DNA of 64,000 nucleotides from Nocardia abscessus (GTDB lineage Bacteria > Actinomycetota > Actinomycetes > Mycobacteriales > Mycobacteriaceae), in assembly GCF_015477775.1 (NCBI RefSeq), contig NZ_JADLQO010000002.1, positions 496,001 to 560,000 of the forward strand. Direction: 5' to 3'. The notes under the pieces were generated by a model. The model did no database searches, was not told the DNA's origin, and saw only the letters and a list, made by a program, of their open reading frames with translations. Numbering within the stretch: the first letter of the stretch is position 1; each line of letters opens with the position of its first letter. The translations under genes were made by a program, and so were the position numbers. This document shows, piece after piece, positions 8,964 to 19,081 of the stretch.

Positions 8964-9860
8964 TCAGCGTTTCAGCCAGCCGCGCACGCGACCCATCAGG
9001 GTGCGCCCTTCGTCGCGCGCCCGTTCGGCGAAGAGGAAGTTCATTTCCTCTTCCAGCGCCTTGCGCACCACATCACGGAACTCTGTCGCGGCGGCATGCA
9101 TGTCACCGGCGTTGCGCCATGGCGCCGGGTCGATGGGCGCGCCCGCGGAGAAGTAGAAGCGTTCCGGACGTGGGATGACGGTGGGGCCGACGCCACGGAT
9201 GAGCGGCGGGGTGAGGTCGCGGCTGAGCCCGAGCGCTTGCACGGTCCAGCGCAGCGGTCGCAGGATCGGGTGGTCGCCGTCCACAACGATGTCGTACGCG
9301 TCGTCCACGCCGATCATCGCGACCGGGACGATCGGCGCGCCGGCCTCGATGGCCATGCGCGCGAAGCCGCTGCGGCCTTCCCATTTCAGCAGGTACTTCT
9401 CGTTCTTGCGGCGAACCGCCTCCCGGCCGCCGCCCGGGAACACCATCACGGCCTCGCCGCGCCGCAGCAGCGCAAGGCAATTGGACCTGGTGCCGCGCAC
9501 CGCGCCGTAGTGGTGCAGCAGGTGACGCACGCCGGGGACGTTGATGAGCACATTCTCGGCGAGACCGCGGATCAGGCGGCCACGGCGGCGCAGCACCTCG
9601 GGCAGCAGCATCGGCGCGTCGATGCCGCCCAGCAGGTTGTGGTTACCGACCAGCAGCACGGGGCCGTCGGCAGGGATGTTCTCCAAGCCGTAGAAGCGCG
9701 GGCTGGTCCACGCGCGCAGCGGCGCGAGCAGGGTGTCGATCAGCCGCAGATCGGTGTCGGTCAGCGAAACCGACAGCGGCGCACCGTCGCTGAGCACCGG
9801 CTCGGCGCTGTTCGCGGCGCCGGAGCGCCGAGTGCGGGAATCGGAGCGGGCGTCCGACAT
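8964..9860 (-). CDS. lysophospholipid/monoacylglycerol-type acyltransferase
   Basis: 298 aa from the ATG at 9860, preceded by AGGAGGG. The acyltransferase fold is shown by GNHNLLGGIDAPML (about 85-98), where the usual H-x4-D spacing is lengthened, and by VMVFPGGGREAVRRK, then APIVPVAMIGVDDAYD. The FPGGGRE form is characteristic of the MGAT/DGAT2-like branch rather than PlsC. The N-terminal about 35 residues are polar and probably disordered. Likely function: acyl transfer from acyl-CoA to a glycerolipid; the acceptor is unknown. It is transcribed alone. Confidence 0.86.
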   Translation of the reverse strand: MSDARSDSRTRRSGAANSAEPVLSDGAPLSVSLTDTDLRLIDTLLAPLRAWTSPRFYGLENIPADGPVLLVGNHNLLGGIDAPMLLPEVLRRRGRLIRGLAENVLINVPGVRHLLHHYGAVRGTRSNCLALLRRGEAVMVFPGGGREAVRRKNEKYLLKWEGRSGFARMAIEAGAPIVPVAMIGVDDAYDIVVDGDHPILRPLRWTVQALGLSRDLTPPLIRGVGPTVIPRPERFYFSAGAPIDPAPWRNAGDMHAAATEFRDVVRKALEEEMNFLFAERARDEGRTLMGRVRGWLKR

Positions 9861-10202
9861 GAACCCTCCTGATGTCGATTCGATGACGATAGCGCAACGA
9901 AATCGACTGCGTCGCACCGGATGTGCACAGCACACCGCGACACGCCCGATCCGGTCGTTCGACTGATTCACTCGGCGCCTCGGCAAGCCTGTCGCGAACC
10001 AGCACGTCACCGCCTTGCGCGGGCAAAAACACCGGCCGCGGCACCCGGGTGCGCTGTGAGCACGCCCACACCGCACCGGATATCGACGGGGCCCTCCGGC
10101 CCGATTGCCTCCTCCGAAGGGACCTTGCCGCCGCTCTCGGTCCGGTACGACGGCGAGCACGTGTACCGCCATACCCGGGCCGTAGCCGGGCACCCCGGCT
10201 GT
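9861..10202. other. 342-bp intergenic region
   Basis: Spacer between the acyltransferase start (9860) and the MerR gene end (10203). No reading frame with a credible start or family signature and no strong hairpin were seen. It must contain the acyltransferase promoter. Confidence 0.5.
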
Positions 10203-10610
10203 TCAGGCGGGGACCGGCTCCAGGCCGGCGCCGTCGAAGGGTGGATAGCTCTTCCTGCCCGTTCGCTCGGCTGCCTCGATGTAGTCGGCGAGAGCGTCGC
10301 GGGATCGAGCGAGCCTGTCCATCTGCTCGTCCAGGCGCCGCAGCCGCGACCGCATCGCGGCCAGCAACTCGGGACACCCGAGCAGCTCCGGAGCCTCTCC
10401 CACCGCGCAGGGCAACAGGTACGCGATGTCCTCGGAGGAGAGACCGGCGCCGAGCAGGTGCCGGATCTGCTGCACCCGCAGCACCGCGTCCTCGGCGTAC
10501 TCGCGGTAACCGTTCGCGCCGCGGTCGGCCTGCAGCAGTCCCTGGGCTTCGTAGTAACGCAACTGATGGGCGTTGACGCCCGTCCGCCGACTCAGTTCCC
10601 CGATCCGCAT
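10203..10610 (-). CDS. MerR-family transcriptional regulator
   Basis: 135 aa. The N-terminal MerR winged helix reads MRIGELSRRTGVNAHQLRYYEAQGLL; a dimerisation coiled coil spans about 75-115 (LAAMRSRLRRLDEQMDRLARSRDALADY). There is no N- or C-terminal cysteine pattern typical of metal sensors; Cys68 and Cys79 are isolated. It is divergent from a reductase gene, with the start codons about 50 bases apart, and probably controls it. The short effector region suggests redox or small-molecule sensing. Confidence 0.9.
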   Translation of the reverse strand: MRIGELSRRTGVNAHQLRYYEAQGLLQADRGANGYREYAEDAVLRVQQIRHLLGAGLSSEDIAYLLPCAVGEAPELLGCPELLAAMRSRLRRLDEQMDRLARSRDALADYIEAAERTGRKSYPPFDGAGLEPVPA

Positions 10611-10621
10611 CGAAACCTCGC

Positions 10622-10643
10622 TTGACCTTCACACCGGTATCAA
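10622..10643. promoter_or_regulatory. probable MerR operator/promoter
   Basis: TTGACC at 10622 provides a -35 element for the plus-strand reductase gene. TTGA and TCAA flank a 14-bp centre (10622-10643), a short dyad within the elongated -35/-10 spacer typical of MerR-controlled promoters. The site lies between the divergent regulator and reductase genes. Confidence 0.5.
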
Positions 10644-10659
10644 CGTTGACGATGTTGCC

Positions 10660-11544
10660 ATGAACGACACGACCACTACCTCCGTGACAGTCATCGGACT
10701 CGGATTGATGGGCCGGGCGCTGGCCGGCGCGTTTCTGCGAGCCGGGCATCCCACCACCGTGTGGAACCGCACGACATCCAAGGCCGATCAGTTGGTGGCC
10801 GAGGGCGCGCGATTGGCGCCGACGGTCGGCGAAGCGCTCGAAGCAGGATCCCTGACGATCATCTGTCTCACCGACTACCAGGCCGTGCACGAGTTGCTCG
10901 GCGCGAGCGAGATCGAACTGCGCGGCAAGACGTTGATCAACCTGACCTCGGGCGACTCGGCCCAGGCTCGGGAAGCCGCTCGATGGGCCGGGCAGCGCGG
11001 AGCCCGCTACCTGGACGGCGCCATCATGGCCGTCCCGCCCGCGATCGGGACCGCCGAGGCGGTGATTCTGCACAGCGGGCCGCAGGCGGACTTCGAGGCA
11101 CACAAGTCGACACTCGACGCCCTCGGCACCGTCACCTACCTCGGCGCCGATCACGGCCTGGCGTCCCTGTACGACGTGGCCGGCCTGACCATGATGTGGA
11201 GCGTCCTGAACGCCTGGCTCCAGGGCACTGCTCTCCTCAGGACAGCCGGTGTCGACGCAGCGACGTATGCGCCGTTCGCGCGCCAGATAGCCGCCGGTGT
11301 GGCCGAATGGCTGCCCGGGTATGCCGAGCAGATCGACCGCGGTTCCTTCCCGGCCGAGGTCTCGGCCCTGGAGACCGACGCGCGGGCGATGGCGCATCTG
11401 ATCGAGGAGAGCGAGGCGGTGGGGGTCAACGCCGAACTGCCGAAGCTGATCAAGGCGATGGCCGACCGCTCGATCGCGGCCGGACACGGTGGGGAGCAGT
11501 ATCCCGTGCTGATCGAAGAGTTCAGCAAACCAGGCAACGACTGA
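10660..11544 (+). CDS. NAD(P)-dependent reductase, beta-hydroxyacid dehydrogenase/imine reductase family
   Basis: 294 aa from the ATG at 10660. The Rossmann motif is VTVIGLGLMGRALAGAFLRAGH (about 10-31, of which GLGLMG binds the dinucleotide). The substrate-binding loop LINLTSGDSAQAREAARWA is at about 89-107 and an all-helical C-terminal domain follows with VAEWLPGYAEQIDRG. This domain layout is shared by 6-phosphogluconate-like dehydrogenases and imine reductases. The catalytic lysine of beta-hydroxyacid dehydrogenases is not obvious, which favours the imine-reductase-like branch. Controlled in all likelihood by the divergent MerR. Confidence 0.85.
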   Translation: MNDTTTTSVTVIGLGLMGRALAGAFLRAGHPTTVWNRTTSKADQLVAEGARLAPTVGEALEAGSLTIICLTDYQAVHELLGASEIELRGKTLINLTSGDSAQAREAARWAGQRGARYLDGAIMAVPPAIGTAEAVILHSGPQADFEAHKSTLDALGTVTYLGADHGLASLYDVAGLTMMWSVLNAWLQGTALLRTAGVDAATYAPFARQIAAGVAEWLPGYAEQIDRGSFPAEVSALETDARAMAHLIEESEAVGVNAELPKLIKAMADRSIAAGHGGEQYPVLIEEFSKPGND

Positions 11545-11564
11545 TCGACGCCGGCGCCGGCGCA

Positions 11565-11592
11565 GGCGCCGGCCGCAGAGTCGGCCGGCGCC
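11565..11592. terminator. bidirectional hairpin between the reductase gene and hflX
   Basis: GGCGCCGGCC (11565-11574) pairs with GGCCGGCGCC (11583-11592) around an 8-base loop, followed by TTATT on the plus strand. It separates two convergent genes; the last base abuts the hflX stop codon. Confidence 0.7.
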
Positions 11593-13146
11593 TTATTCGT
11601 CGGCGGCCGTGCCCGCGTGCGCGTACTCCGACAACGCGGCCGCGAGAGCATGCGGGACGCGCGCGTGGACCCGCGTTCCGCCCTCCTCGTGGTGCGAACT
11701 CAGAATGCGGCCGTCGGCGTGGATGCGAGCGAGCAGGTCGCCACGTGTGTACGGCAGCAGCACGCTGATCTCCACGTCCAAACCGCCGAGCAGCTCGGCG
11801 AGCCGCTGGCGCAGCGCTTCGATGCCCTGGCCGTTGTGCGCGGAGACGAACGACGCATCCGGCAGCAGCGCGCGCAGGTTGGTCAGCTCCGTCGGGCCCA
11901 TCGCGTCGGTCTTGTTCACCACCAGCAGTTCGGGCGGGGCAGGCGTGCCGGATTCCTTGATCACGTCCGTGACCACCTCGCGGACGGCCTTGATCTGCTC
12001 GACCGGCAGCGCGTCGGAGCCGTCCACCACGTGCAGCAGCAGGTCGGCGCCGGTGACCTCTTCCAAGGTGGAGCGGAACGCCTCGACCAGCTGGGTCGGC
12101 AGATGTCGCACGAAGCCGACGGTGTCGGTGAAGACGACCTCGCGCCCGTCGTCCAGGTCGCCCCGGCGGGTGGTCGGGTCGAGGGTGGCGAACAGCGCGT
12201 CCTGCACCAGCAGGCCGGAGCCGGTGAGGGTGTTCATCAGGCTCGACTTGCCCGCGTTGGTGTAGCCGACGATCGCGACCGACGGAATGCCGCTGGAGTT
12301 TCGGCGCGCCCGCATGGTGTCGCGGGCGGTCTTCATCTCCCGGATCTCCCGGCGCAGCTTGGCCATGCGCTCGCGGATGCGACGACGATCGGTTTCGATC
12401 TTGGTCTCACCGGGACCACGCAGACCGACGCCGCCGTTGCTGCCCGCTCGGCCACCGGCCTGCCGGGACATCGACTCACCCCAACCGCGCAGCCGCGGCA
12501 GCATGTATTCCATCTGGGCCAGCGAGACCTGAGCCTTGCCCTCCCTGGAGGTGGCGTGCTGGGCGAAGATGTCCAGGATCAGCGCGGTCCGGTCGATCAC
12601 CTTGACCTTGACCACCTTCTCCAGGGCGGTCAGCTGCGCGGGGGTCAGTTCACCGTCACAGATGACGGTGTCGGCGCCGGTTTCCAGCACCACGGTGCGC
12701 AACTCGTCGGCCTTGCCGGAGCCGATGTAGGTGGCCGGATCGGGCCGATCGCGGCGCTGGATCAGCGCCTCCAGCACCTCGGAGCCCGCGGTCTCGGCGA
12801 GCGCGGCCAGCTCGGCCATGCTCGCCTCGGCCTGCGCGGCGGTCCCCGCGGTCCAGACGCCGACCAGCACGACGCGCTCGAGGCGCAACTGCCGGTACTC
12901 GACCTCGGTGATGTCGGTGAGCTCGGTGGACAGGCCCGCCACGCGGCGCAGCGAGCTGCGGTCCTCCAACTGCAGCTCACCCACGGTGGGATCGGCCGAC
13001 CAGCCCGATCGCTTCATCCGGGCGGCGTGCTCGGCGACGACGTCGCCGGTCACCGCGTCTTCGCCGGACACCGCGTCGTCAGCCGGCTCGTCGGCGCGGT
13101 CGCCGTCATCCGCCGGAGTGAATTCATACGTCTTTGCTTTACTCAT
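11593..13146 (-). CDS. hflX: ribosome-associated GTPase HflX
   Basis: 517 aa from the ATG at 13146. The N-terminal HflX domain binds the 50S subunit; the glycine-rich GLRGPGETKIETDRRR linker leads into a helical hairpin. The G domain has P-loop GYTNAGKSS, switch DPTTRRGDL, DTVGFVRHLP (G3) and NKTD (G4). HflX splits stalled ribosomes under stress. The first about 60 residues are acidic and probably disordered. It lies downstream of dapF, in the position of Rv2725c. Confidence 0.96.
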   Translation of the reverse strand: MSKAKTYEFTPADDGDRADEPADDAVSGEDAVTGDVVAEHAARMKRSGWSADPTVGELQLEDRSSLRRVAGLSTELTDITEVEYRQLRLERVVLVGVWTAGTAAQAEASMAELAALAETAGSEVLEALIQRRDRPDPATYIGSGKADELRTVVLETGADTVICDGELTPAQLTALEKVVKVKVIDRTALILDIFAQHATSREGKAQVSLAQMEYMLPRLRGWGESMSRQAGGRAGSNGGVGLRGPGETKIETDRRRIRERMAKLRREIREMKTARDTMRARRNSSGIPSVAIVGYTNAGKSSLMNTLTGSGLLVQDALFATLDPTTRRGDLDDGREVVFTDTVGFVRHLPTQLVEAFRSTLEEVTGADLLLHVVDGSDALPVEQIKAVREVVTDVIKESGTPAPPELLVVNKTDAMGPTELTNLRALLPDASFVSAHNGQGIEALRQRLAELLGGLDVEISVLLPYTRGDLLARIHADGRILSSHHEEGGTRVHARVPHALAAALSEYAHAGTAADE

Positions 13147-13209
13147 ACGCCATCCATGCTGCCACGACATCACCGCAGTACGCACCCGGTTATTCGAGGG
13201 CGGTACCGC

Positions 13210-14100
13210 TCAGGGAGCCGCCCACCAGGATTCCGCGAGGCGGCCGGTGGCCACCAGGACCGACGGGCCGCGCAGCCACGCCGAGCCGCGCTCGAGCCCG
13301 ACGGTCAGTTCGCCGCCCGGCACCCGGACCGTCACCCGGCCGGTGTCCTCGGCGATGCGGAAGCCGTCGGCGGCCAACGCCGCGGCCGCGGCGGCGACGG
13401 TTCCCGTTCCGCAAGAACGGGTTTCGCCCACGCCGCGCTCGTAGACCCGCATGTCGACCGTCCCCTCGGCGTCCAGCGCGGTGACGATCTCGACGTTGAC
13501 CCCGTGCGGGAACAGGTCCGGATCGAAGCCGGGCGGCACGGTCAGGTCGAGCTTGCCGAGCGCGTCCACGGACATTCCGGGATCGACGCAGGCCAGATGC
13601 GGATTGCCGACATCGATCCCGATCCCGGACAGCGCCCAGCCCGCGATGGTCGCGGTGGACTCCCCGAGTTCGCGCACCCGGCCCATACCGACGGTGACGT
13701 CCCCCGTGACCGCGTCACCGGCATGCACTGTGACCGGGCGCGCCCCGGCGCGGCTGCCGACGACGAAGCTGTCGCGGGTCTCCAGCCCCGACGCGTGCAG
13801 GTAGTGGGCGAACACGCGTACGCCGTTGCCGCACATCTCCGCGATCGAGCCGTCGGCGTTGCGGTAGTCCATGAACCAGTCCTCGGCGCCGACACCCTCC
13901 GGGATCTCGGTGAGCACGCCGGCCGCCCGCAGCGCACCGGCCCGCGCGACCCGCAGCACGCCGTCGGCGCCGAGCCCGCGCCTGCGATCACACAGCGCGC
14001 CGACCTGCGCCGCGGTCAGCGCCAAACCGGCCTGCGGATCGGGCAGCACCACGAAATCGTTCTGGGTGCCGTGGCCCTTGGTGAACTCGATGTCCGGCAC
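13210..14100 (-). CDS. dapF: diaminopimelate epimerase
   Basis: 296 aa, converts LL- to meso-diaminopimelate for peptidoglycan and lysine synthesis, cofactor-free. The two catalytic cysteines lie in [12 protein letters not shown] (about residues 92-103) and [13 protein letters not shown] (about 231-243). The N-terminal [13 protein letters not shown] matches the family. Positioned between hflX and the methyltransferase, as in the Rv2725c-Rv2727c order. Confidence 0.97.
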   Translation of the reverse strand: MPDIEFTKGHGTQNDFVVLPDPQAGLALTAAQVGALCDRRRGLGADGVLRVARAGALRAAGVLTEIPEGVGAEDWFMDYRNADGSIAEMCGNGVRVFAHYLHASGLETRDSFVVGSRAGARPVTVHAGDAVTGDVTVGMGRVRELGESTATIAGWALSGIGIDVGNPHLACVDPGMSVDALGKLDLTVPPGFDPDLFPHGVNVEIVTALDAEGTVDMRVYERGVGETRSCGTGTVAAAAAALAADGFRIAEDTGRVTVRVPGGELTVGLERGSAWLRGPSVLVATGRLAESWWAAP

Positions 14101-14124
14101 GTGCGATGTCTCCCTGTCTCGTCG

Positions 14125-14961
14125 TCACTTGGCAAACGTCCGGCGCTGCCGGGAAATTTCGTAGAGCGCGACCGCGGCCGCCGAGGGCGCGCCCAGCGAG
14201 CTGGCCGTGCCACCCATCGGGATGTGCACCAGGTCGTCGCAGGCCGCCTGCCAGGCGGTGCTCATCCCGCTTGTCTCGTTGCCGACGACGAGGACGGTCG
14301 CTTCGGTGAAGTCGTAGTCGTAGGCGGCGTGCCTGCCGTGCTCGTCGGTCCCCACGATCCGGGTCGGAATCCCGCGGCGCAGCTGCCGATTGCGGAACTC
14401 CAGTACCTGCGCGGGTCCGGCGGCGCGGAACACCGGCACGGCGAACAGCGAACCGGTCGAAGCGCGCACGGCCTGCGGGTCGTACTGGTCGGCGCCGTGC
14501 CCGGTCACGATGACACCGCTGGCGCCGAACGCGTCGGCCGAGCGGATCAGCGTGCCCAGGTTGCCCGGCGAGTTGGGCCGGTCGAACACCACGACCACCG
14601 GGGCGTCCTCCCCCGGCTCACCGGGCTCGAAGGTCTCCAGCTCGAGCTGGCGTGACTCCGCGACCGCCACCAATTCCGGGATCCCGGCGGATTTCTCGCC
14701 GAGTTCGGCCATCAGCTCCGGCACCAAACCGACCTGCGGCACACCGCTGGTGTCCAGCACCTCACGCGCCCAGCTCGACAGTTCCGGGCCGCCGAGGCGG
14801 TACAGCAGCGTCTCCAGCGGCCAGTCGTTGGCCACGGCCTGCGTGATCGGACGGACCCCTTGCACCAGGAAACGGCCGTCACGATGACGCTTGGTGCGAT
14901 TGTTGAGGTAGGCCTGCCACACCTGGACGGAGGCGTTGCGTGTGCTGACACGTCGGGTCAC
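14125..14961 (-). CDS. SpoU/TrmH-family RNA 2'-O-methyltransferase, motif 3 altered
   Basis: 278 aa from a GTG at 14961 that overlaps the miaA stop as GTGA, implying translational coupling. The C-terminal SPOUT knot is clear: motif 1 [16 protein letters not shown] (about 150), motif 2 [10 protein letters not shown], motif 3 [18 protein letters not shown]. Motif 3 usually reads SLN; here the asparagine is glycine (SLG), so activity or target may differ. The N-terminal domain ([13 protein letters not shown]) resembles the RNA-binding SpoU substrate domain. In my memory of M. tuberculosis no such gene sits between dapF and miaA. Target RNA unknown. Confidence 0.87.
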   Translation of the reverse strand: MTRRVSTRNASVQVWQAYLNNRTKRHRDGRFLVQGVRPITQAVANDWPLETLLYRLGGPELSSWAREVLDTSGVPQVGLVPELMAELGEKSAGIPELVAVAESRQLELETFEPGEPGEDAPVVVVFDRPNSPGNLGTLIRSADAFGASGVIVTGHGADQYDPQAVRASTGSLFAVPVFRAAGPAQVLEFRNRQLRRGIPTRIVGTDEHGRHAAYDYDFTEATVLVVGNETSGMSTAWQAACDDLVHIPMGGTASSLGAPSAAAVALYEISRQRRTFAK

Positions 14962-15896
14962 TGCGTAGTCCGTTCTTTCTCTTTCTCGTCGAGCAGGGCC
15001 AGCACGGTCGCGACCGGATCGGAGGCGGCGCCGTCCACCCACCGCACCCGAGAATCGCGCCGGAACCAGGAGCGCTGCCTGCGCACGTAGCGCCGGGTGC
15101 CGATCAGAGTGCGTTCCTGAGCGTGGTTCAGGTCGTATTCGTTGTCCAGATAGGCCAGGACTTGTGCGTACCCGATGGCGCGCCGCGCCGTGACGCCCGC
15201 CCGCAGGCCGCGCTCGATCAGGCCCCGTACCTCCTCGACCAGTCCGCCCTCGAACATCGCGGCGGTGCGCCGCTCGATGCGCGCGTCCAGTGCGGCGGTG
15301 TCCCGGTCGACGCCGATGATCACCGTGCCCCAGCGCGGCCGCCCGATGGTCGGCGCCGACGCGGCGAACGGCCGTCCGGTCAGTTCCACGACCTCGAGCG
15401 CTCGCACCATTCGCCGTCCGTCGGTGGGCAGGATGGTGGCCGCGGCCACCGGGTCGGCCTCGCGCAGTGCCGTGTGCACGGCGGCGACACCGCCCTCGGC
15501 GAGCACCGCTTCCCAGCGCGCCCGGACGGCCGGATCGGTGGCCGGGAACTCCCACTCGTCCAGTAGCGCCTGGACGTACATCATCGAGCCGCCCACGATG
15601 ACCGGCACCCGGCCGCGCCCCATGATCGCGCGAACGTCCGCGCTCGCCGCCGCCTGATAGGCGGCCACCGACGCGGTGTCGGTCACCTCGAGCACGTCGA
15701 GCTGGTGGTGCGGAATGCCGCGGCGCTGGGCGACGGGCAGCTTCGCGGTGCCGATGTCCATGCCGCGGTAGAGCTGCATGGCGTCGATGTTCACGATCTC
15801 GCCGCCGAGCCGTTCGGCCAGGTCCAGCGCGAGATCGGATTTGCCGGTGGCGGTGGGACCGACGACCGCGATCGGAGTGATGCCCGAATCCGTCAC
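14958..15896 (-). CDS. miaA: tRNA dimethylallyltransferase
   Basis: 312 aa, transfers dimethylallyl from DMAPP to A37 of tRNAs reading UNN codons. P-loop GPTATGKSD is at about 13-21, followed by [17 protein letters not shown] and the RRAIGYAQ motif. The GTG start at 15896 overlaps the upstream gene's stop (GTGA) and its own stop overlaps the methyltransferase start, so three genes are read as a coupled set. MiaB, which modifies the same base further, lies in the same neighbourhood at 19-20.6 kb. Confidence 0.96.
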   Translation of the reverse strand: MTDSGITPIAVVGPTATGKSDLALDLAERLGGEIVNIDAMQLYRGMDIGTAKLPVAQRRGIPHHQLDVLEVTDTASVAAYQAAASADVRAIMGRGRVPVIVGGSMMYVQALLDEWEFPATDPAVRARWEAVLAEGGVAAVHTALREADPVAAATILPTDGRRMVRALEVVELTGRPFAASAPTIGRPRWGTVIIGVDRDTAALDARIERRTAAMFEGGLVEEVRGLIERGLRAGVTARRAIGYAQVLAYLDNEYDLNHAQERTLIGTRRYVRRQRSWFRRDSRVRWVDGAASDPVATVLALLDEKEKERTTQ

Positions 15897-16657
15897 GGCG
15901 CATCGTCTCCGGTGGGCCGCCAGAGGCTCACGTGGTAACCGACGCCGAACGGGGCGTCGCAATAGCGCGTGTCCACCAGGGGGTCGGCGCGGAACAGCCC
16001 GGCCAGCACCTGATAGGCCGCGCGGCCCGCGAGCGCGAGTTCGGCGCACAGCCCCGGGTCCAGTGCCCGCAGGGCGGCGCGGTCACCCGTGGTCAGGGCG
16101 TGGTCCAGCCGGTCCTGCACCGGCCGGGCACGTTCGTCGAGGTAGCCGGGGGCCTTGACGGACAGGGTGGCCGCGCCGTCGGCGACGACCAGCACACCGT
16201 GCGGCGCGGCGTCGCCGTCCAGTTCGGCACGTAGCTTCGCCCCGATCTCGAGGCAGTGCTCCGGGGTCGCGTCCGCCGGCACGATGCGCGCCTCGGCGAC
16301 CGCGTCCGGGGCTACCTGCCCGCGTAGCCAGCCGCCGATCAGCACGGCCAGCGGTAGGTCGGCATCGGCTCGCTCCGCTGCGGCGACCGCCGCGGCGGAC
16401 AGACCGACCCGCACGTCCGCCCCGAAGCCGCGGAAGGTGCCGACGGTCTGCGGACCCAGTGTACGGTCGCCGGGCCCTACCCCGATCACGGTCCACCGGT
16501 CGGTCCCCGCCGCGAAAGCGCGGACGGCCTCGAGCACGGCGGTCCGCAACACCGCGCGGGGGTCGGTTTCCGCTGCTCCCGCCGCGTCCGCCACGCCGCC
16601 GCACAGCTCTGGGATCAGGACGGGCGGCGACGGAACGAGGGCGGCGACGGAGAACAC
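15893..16657 (-). CDS. class III extradiol-dioxygenase-like (LigB fold) protein, Rv2728c-like
   Basis: 254 aa, alanine-rich. The opening [18 protein letters not shown] and the conserved order upstream of miaA match the Rv2728c family. That family shares the fold of LigB-type dioxygenases, and the metal-ligand histidines are not evident here, so catalytic function is doubtful. No signal peptide or membrane segment is apparent. Coupled to miaA by a 4-base overlap; its role is unknown, but the constant neighbourhood suggests a link with RNA modification or translation. Confidence 0.75.
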   Translation of the reverse strand: MFSVAALVPSPPVLIPELCGGVADAAGAAETDPRAVLRTAVLEAVRAFAAGTDRWTVIGVGPGDRTLGPQTVGTFRGFGADVRVGLSAAAVAAAERADADLPLAVLIGGWLRGQVAPDAVAEARIVPADATPEHCLEIGAKLRAELDGDAAPHGVLVVADGAATLSVKAPGYLDERARPVQDRLDHALTTGDRAALRALDPGLCAELALAGRAAYQVLAGLFRADPLVDTRYCDAPFGVGYHVSLWRPTGDDAP

Positions 16658-16897
16658 GTCGTAACCGTAGTCGTTGCCGGGACCACCGGTACCGCCCGGC
16701 TTCGAGTGTCTCTGCCGGAAACACCGCCGGGATTGATAGTGTTCGAGGAGCTACAACCCAGGTCATCAGGGGTTGGAATCCCCGGGATTCCTCCGCGGGA
16801 AGGCATGGATCGATGGTCTCGAGGGCTCGGACCGGGTTGAATGGGATGAGCTAGGGCGTAACCAGGCAGCCGTGACGCGCGGCAGGGACGAGGAAAA

Positions 16898-18274
16898 ATG
16901 ACCGACAGCAACGGAACCGCGAAAGCCGGCCCCGGCAAGATGCCGCGTTCTTCCGGTGCCCCGAAACCGGGCAGCTCGATTCAACCGCCCAAGCCGCACG
17001 CGGTCAAACCGGCGCCGGGCCCGGCTCAGCAGCATCCCCATCCCGTCGTCGTTCCCACCGTCTCCGATCCGAGCCGCTGGGGCCGGGTCGACGAGGACGG
17101 CACCGCGTGGGTGAAGACCGCCGAGGGCGAGCGTCAGGTCGGTTCCTGGCAGGCCGGCGACGCCGCCGAGGGCCTGGCGCATTTCGGCCGTCGGTTCGAC
17201 GACCTGGCCACCGAGGTCGCCCTGCTGGAGGCCCGGCTGGCTGCGGGCGCCGACGCGCGCAAGACCAAGGCCGCCGCCGTCGCGCTGGCCGAGTCGCTGC
17301 CGACCGCCGCCGTCATCGGCGACATCGAGGGCCTGGGCCGACGCCTGCAGGCCATCACCGAGCATTCCGAAGAGGCCGCCGCGCACGCCAAGGAAGAGAA
17401 GGAACGCGCCCGCCACGAGCACACCGAACGCAAGGAGGCGCTCGCCGCGGAGGCGGAGAAGATCGCCGCCGAGTCCACCCAGTGGAAGGCCGCGGGTGAT
17501 CGGTTGCGCGAGATCCTCGACGAATGGAAGTCCATTCGGGGCGTGGACCGCAAGGTCGACGACGCCCTGTGGAAGCGCTACTCCAAGGCGCGCGAGGCGT
17601 TCAACCGCCGCCGCGGCGCGCACTTCGCCGAGCTGGATCGCGAACGCGCCGCCGCGAAAGCGCGCAAGGAAGAGCTGTGCGTGCAGGCCGAGGAGCTGTC
17701 CGGCTCCACCGAGTGGGTGGCCACCGCGGGCATCTTCCGTGACCTGCTCTCCGAGTGGAAGGCCGCCGGACGCGCGCCGCGCGAAGCCGACGAGGCGCTG
17801 TGGCGGCGCTTCAAGAGCGCGCAGGACGTCTTTTTCGCCGCCCGCAACGCCGCCGTCTCCGAGCGCGACGCGGAGTTCGAGCAGAACGCCGCCGCCAAGG
17901 AGGAGTTGCTGCGCGCCTACGCCTTCATCGATCCGTCGGCCGACCTGGAAGCGGCCCGCAGCGGGCTGCGCGAGCTCCAGGACAAGTGGGACGCCGTCGG
18001 CAAGGTGCCGCGCGAGCGTATGCAGGAGCTGGAAGGCAAGCTGCGTGCGATCGAGAAGCGCGTCCGCGACGCCGTCGACGCGCAGTGGCGGCGCACCGAC
18101 CCGGAGGCGATGGCACGCGCCGCCCAGTTCCGGGAGCGCGTCGCGCAGTTCGAGGAGCAGGCCGCGAAGGCGCAGGCCGCGGGCAACGCCCGCGACGCGG
18201 AGAAGGCGCTGGAGCAGGCTAAGCAGTGGCGGGAGTGGGCCGAGGCAGCCGAAGGCGCCGTCAGCAACCGCTGA
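16898..18274 (+). CDS. DUF349 repeat protein, Rv2731-like
   Basis: 458 aa. After a proline-rich N-terminus (about 1-50), several coiled-coil DUF349 repeats follow, recognised by recurring W-K-A-A-G and [18 protein letters not shown] / [15 protein letters not shown] segments. Long alpha-helical, strongly charged, no membrane segment. Proteins of this family are cytoplasmic and of unknown role, sometimes linked to ribosome or stress biology. The GACGAGGAAAA ribosome site precedes the ATG. It is divergent from the miaA group and convergent with the Rv2732c-like gene. Confidence 0.85.
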   Translation: MTDSNGTAKAGPGKMPRSSGAPKPGSSIQPPKPHAVKPAPGPAQQHPHPVVVPTVSDPSRWGRVDEDGTAWVKTAEGERQVGSWQAGDAAEGLAHFGRRFDDLATEVALLEARLAAGADARKTKAAAVALAESLPTAAVIGDIEGLGRRLQAITEHSEEAAAHAKEEKERARHEHTERKEALAAEAEKIAAESTQWKAAGDRLREILDEWKSIRGVDRKVDDALWKRYSKAREAFNRRRGAHFAELDRERAAAKARKEELCVQAEELSGSTEWVATAGIFRDLLSEWKAAGRAPREADEALWRRFKSAQDVFFAARNAAVSERDAEFEQNAAAKEELLRAYAFIDPSADLEAARSGLRELQDKWDAVGKVPRERMQELEGKLRAIEKRVRDAVDAQWRRTDPEAMARAAQFRERVAQFEEQAAKAQAAGNARDAEKALEQAKQWREWAEAAEGAVSNR

Positions 18275-18294
18275 GGCAGGTAATAGACTGAAGC

Positions 18295-18336
18295 GACGAC
18301 CGCGGCCCCTCCCGACCGGGAGGGGCCGCGGTCGTC
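18295..18336. terminator. bidirectional terminator with 19-bp perfect stem
   Basis: GACGACCGCGGCCCCTCCC (18295-18313) and its exact complement (18318-18336) enclose the loop GACC. It sits between the convergent DUF349 gene and the membrane-protein gene and can terminate both. No long T-run follows, as is common in actinomycetes. Confidence 0.85.
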
Positions 18337-18349
18337 TTGGAAGACCGGG

Positions 18350-19081
18350 TCAGGATTCGCCGGTGAGACGACGGCGGTCGCGCTCCTCCGCGGCCGCGGC
18401 GGCGTTGCGGCGCTGCTCCTCGGCGGCCAGGTGCAGCGCGGTGCGGCTCCACACCACGCGGATCCAGTGGAAGGTGAGCACGATGGTCACGATCGCGCCG
18501 AGGATCAAGCCGATGCCCGGGCCCGCGCCGATGTAGTTGCCCACCCCGGGAGTCTGGCGGTGCCAGATCGAGAGCACCCCGAACACGCTGGCCACGGCGC
18601 TGCCCGCGACGGCGATCCAGGCGAGTACCCAGCGACGGGTCATCAGCGCCAGCGTCGAGAATCCGATACCGAAGATCACCAGGAACCACACGAAGACCCG
18701 CGAGGGCAACCCGATGTGCTCGACCCGGGCCACGTCGGTGTTCAGCAGCACGTCGAAGCCGCGTGCCGCGCCCGCGTGCGGCAGCACCAGCGACACCAGC
18801 AGCAGGAAGACCGCACCCGCCACGACCATGGCGCGGATACCGGGATCGATCTCGCCGGCGATCCTGCGCTCGACGGCGTCGAGATCGTCACGGAACTGTT
18901 CGAAATCGTTGGTGCTCTCGACCGAGCTCACTGAATCCTCGTTTCGTTCGTCTCCGCCGGGGCGCGCGGGCTGGTTCCGCGGGGTCGCCGCGGACGCTCC
19001 GCGCTCGTCGTCGCCGGACGCGGGGACAGAGCCGTCGGCGCCGCGGGCCGCGTCGCCGTCGTCGTCCGGTCCGGTGGTCAT
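18350..19081 (-). CDS. membrane protein, Rv2732c-like
   Basis: 243 aa. The first about 75 residues are polar and acidic. About four transmembrane segments follow (near 84-102, 128-146, 150-170, 182-202), then a basic, alanine/glutamate-rich cytoplasmic tail ([20 protein letters not shown]). The family function is unknown. The ATG overlaps the miaB stop by four bases (ATGA), so it is the distal gene of a miaB unit, as in mycobacteria. Confidence 0.82.
   Translation of the reverse strand: MTTGPDDDGDAARGADGSVPASGDDERGASAATPRNQPARPGGDERNEDSVSSVESTNDFEQFRDDLDAVERRIAGEIDPGIRAMVVAGAVFLLLVSLVLPHAGAARGFDVLLNTDVARVEHIGLPSRVFVWFLVIFGIGFSTLALMTRRWVLAWIAVAGSAVASVFGVLSIWHRQTPGVGNYIGAGPGIGLILGAIVTIVLTFHWIRVVWSRTALHLAAEEQRRNAAAAAEERDRRRLTGES

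Noticed and set aside
11617..14655. About 1000-codon plus-strand frame opposite hflX/dapF
   Set aside because: Composition is arginine/glycine/histidine shadow sequence; the minus-strand genes are unmistakable.
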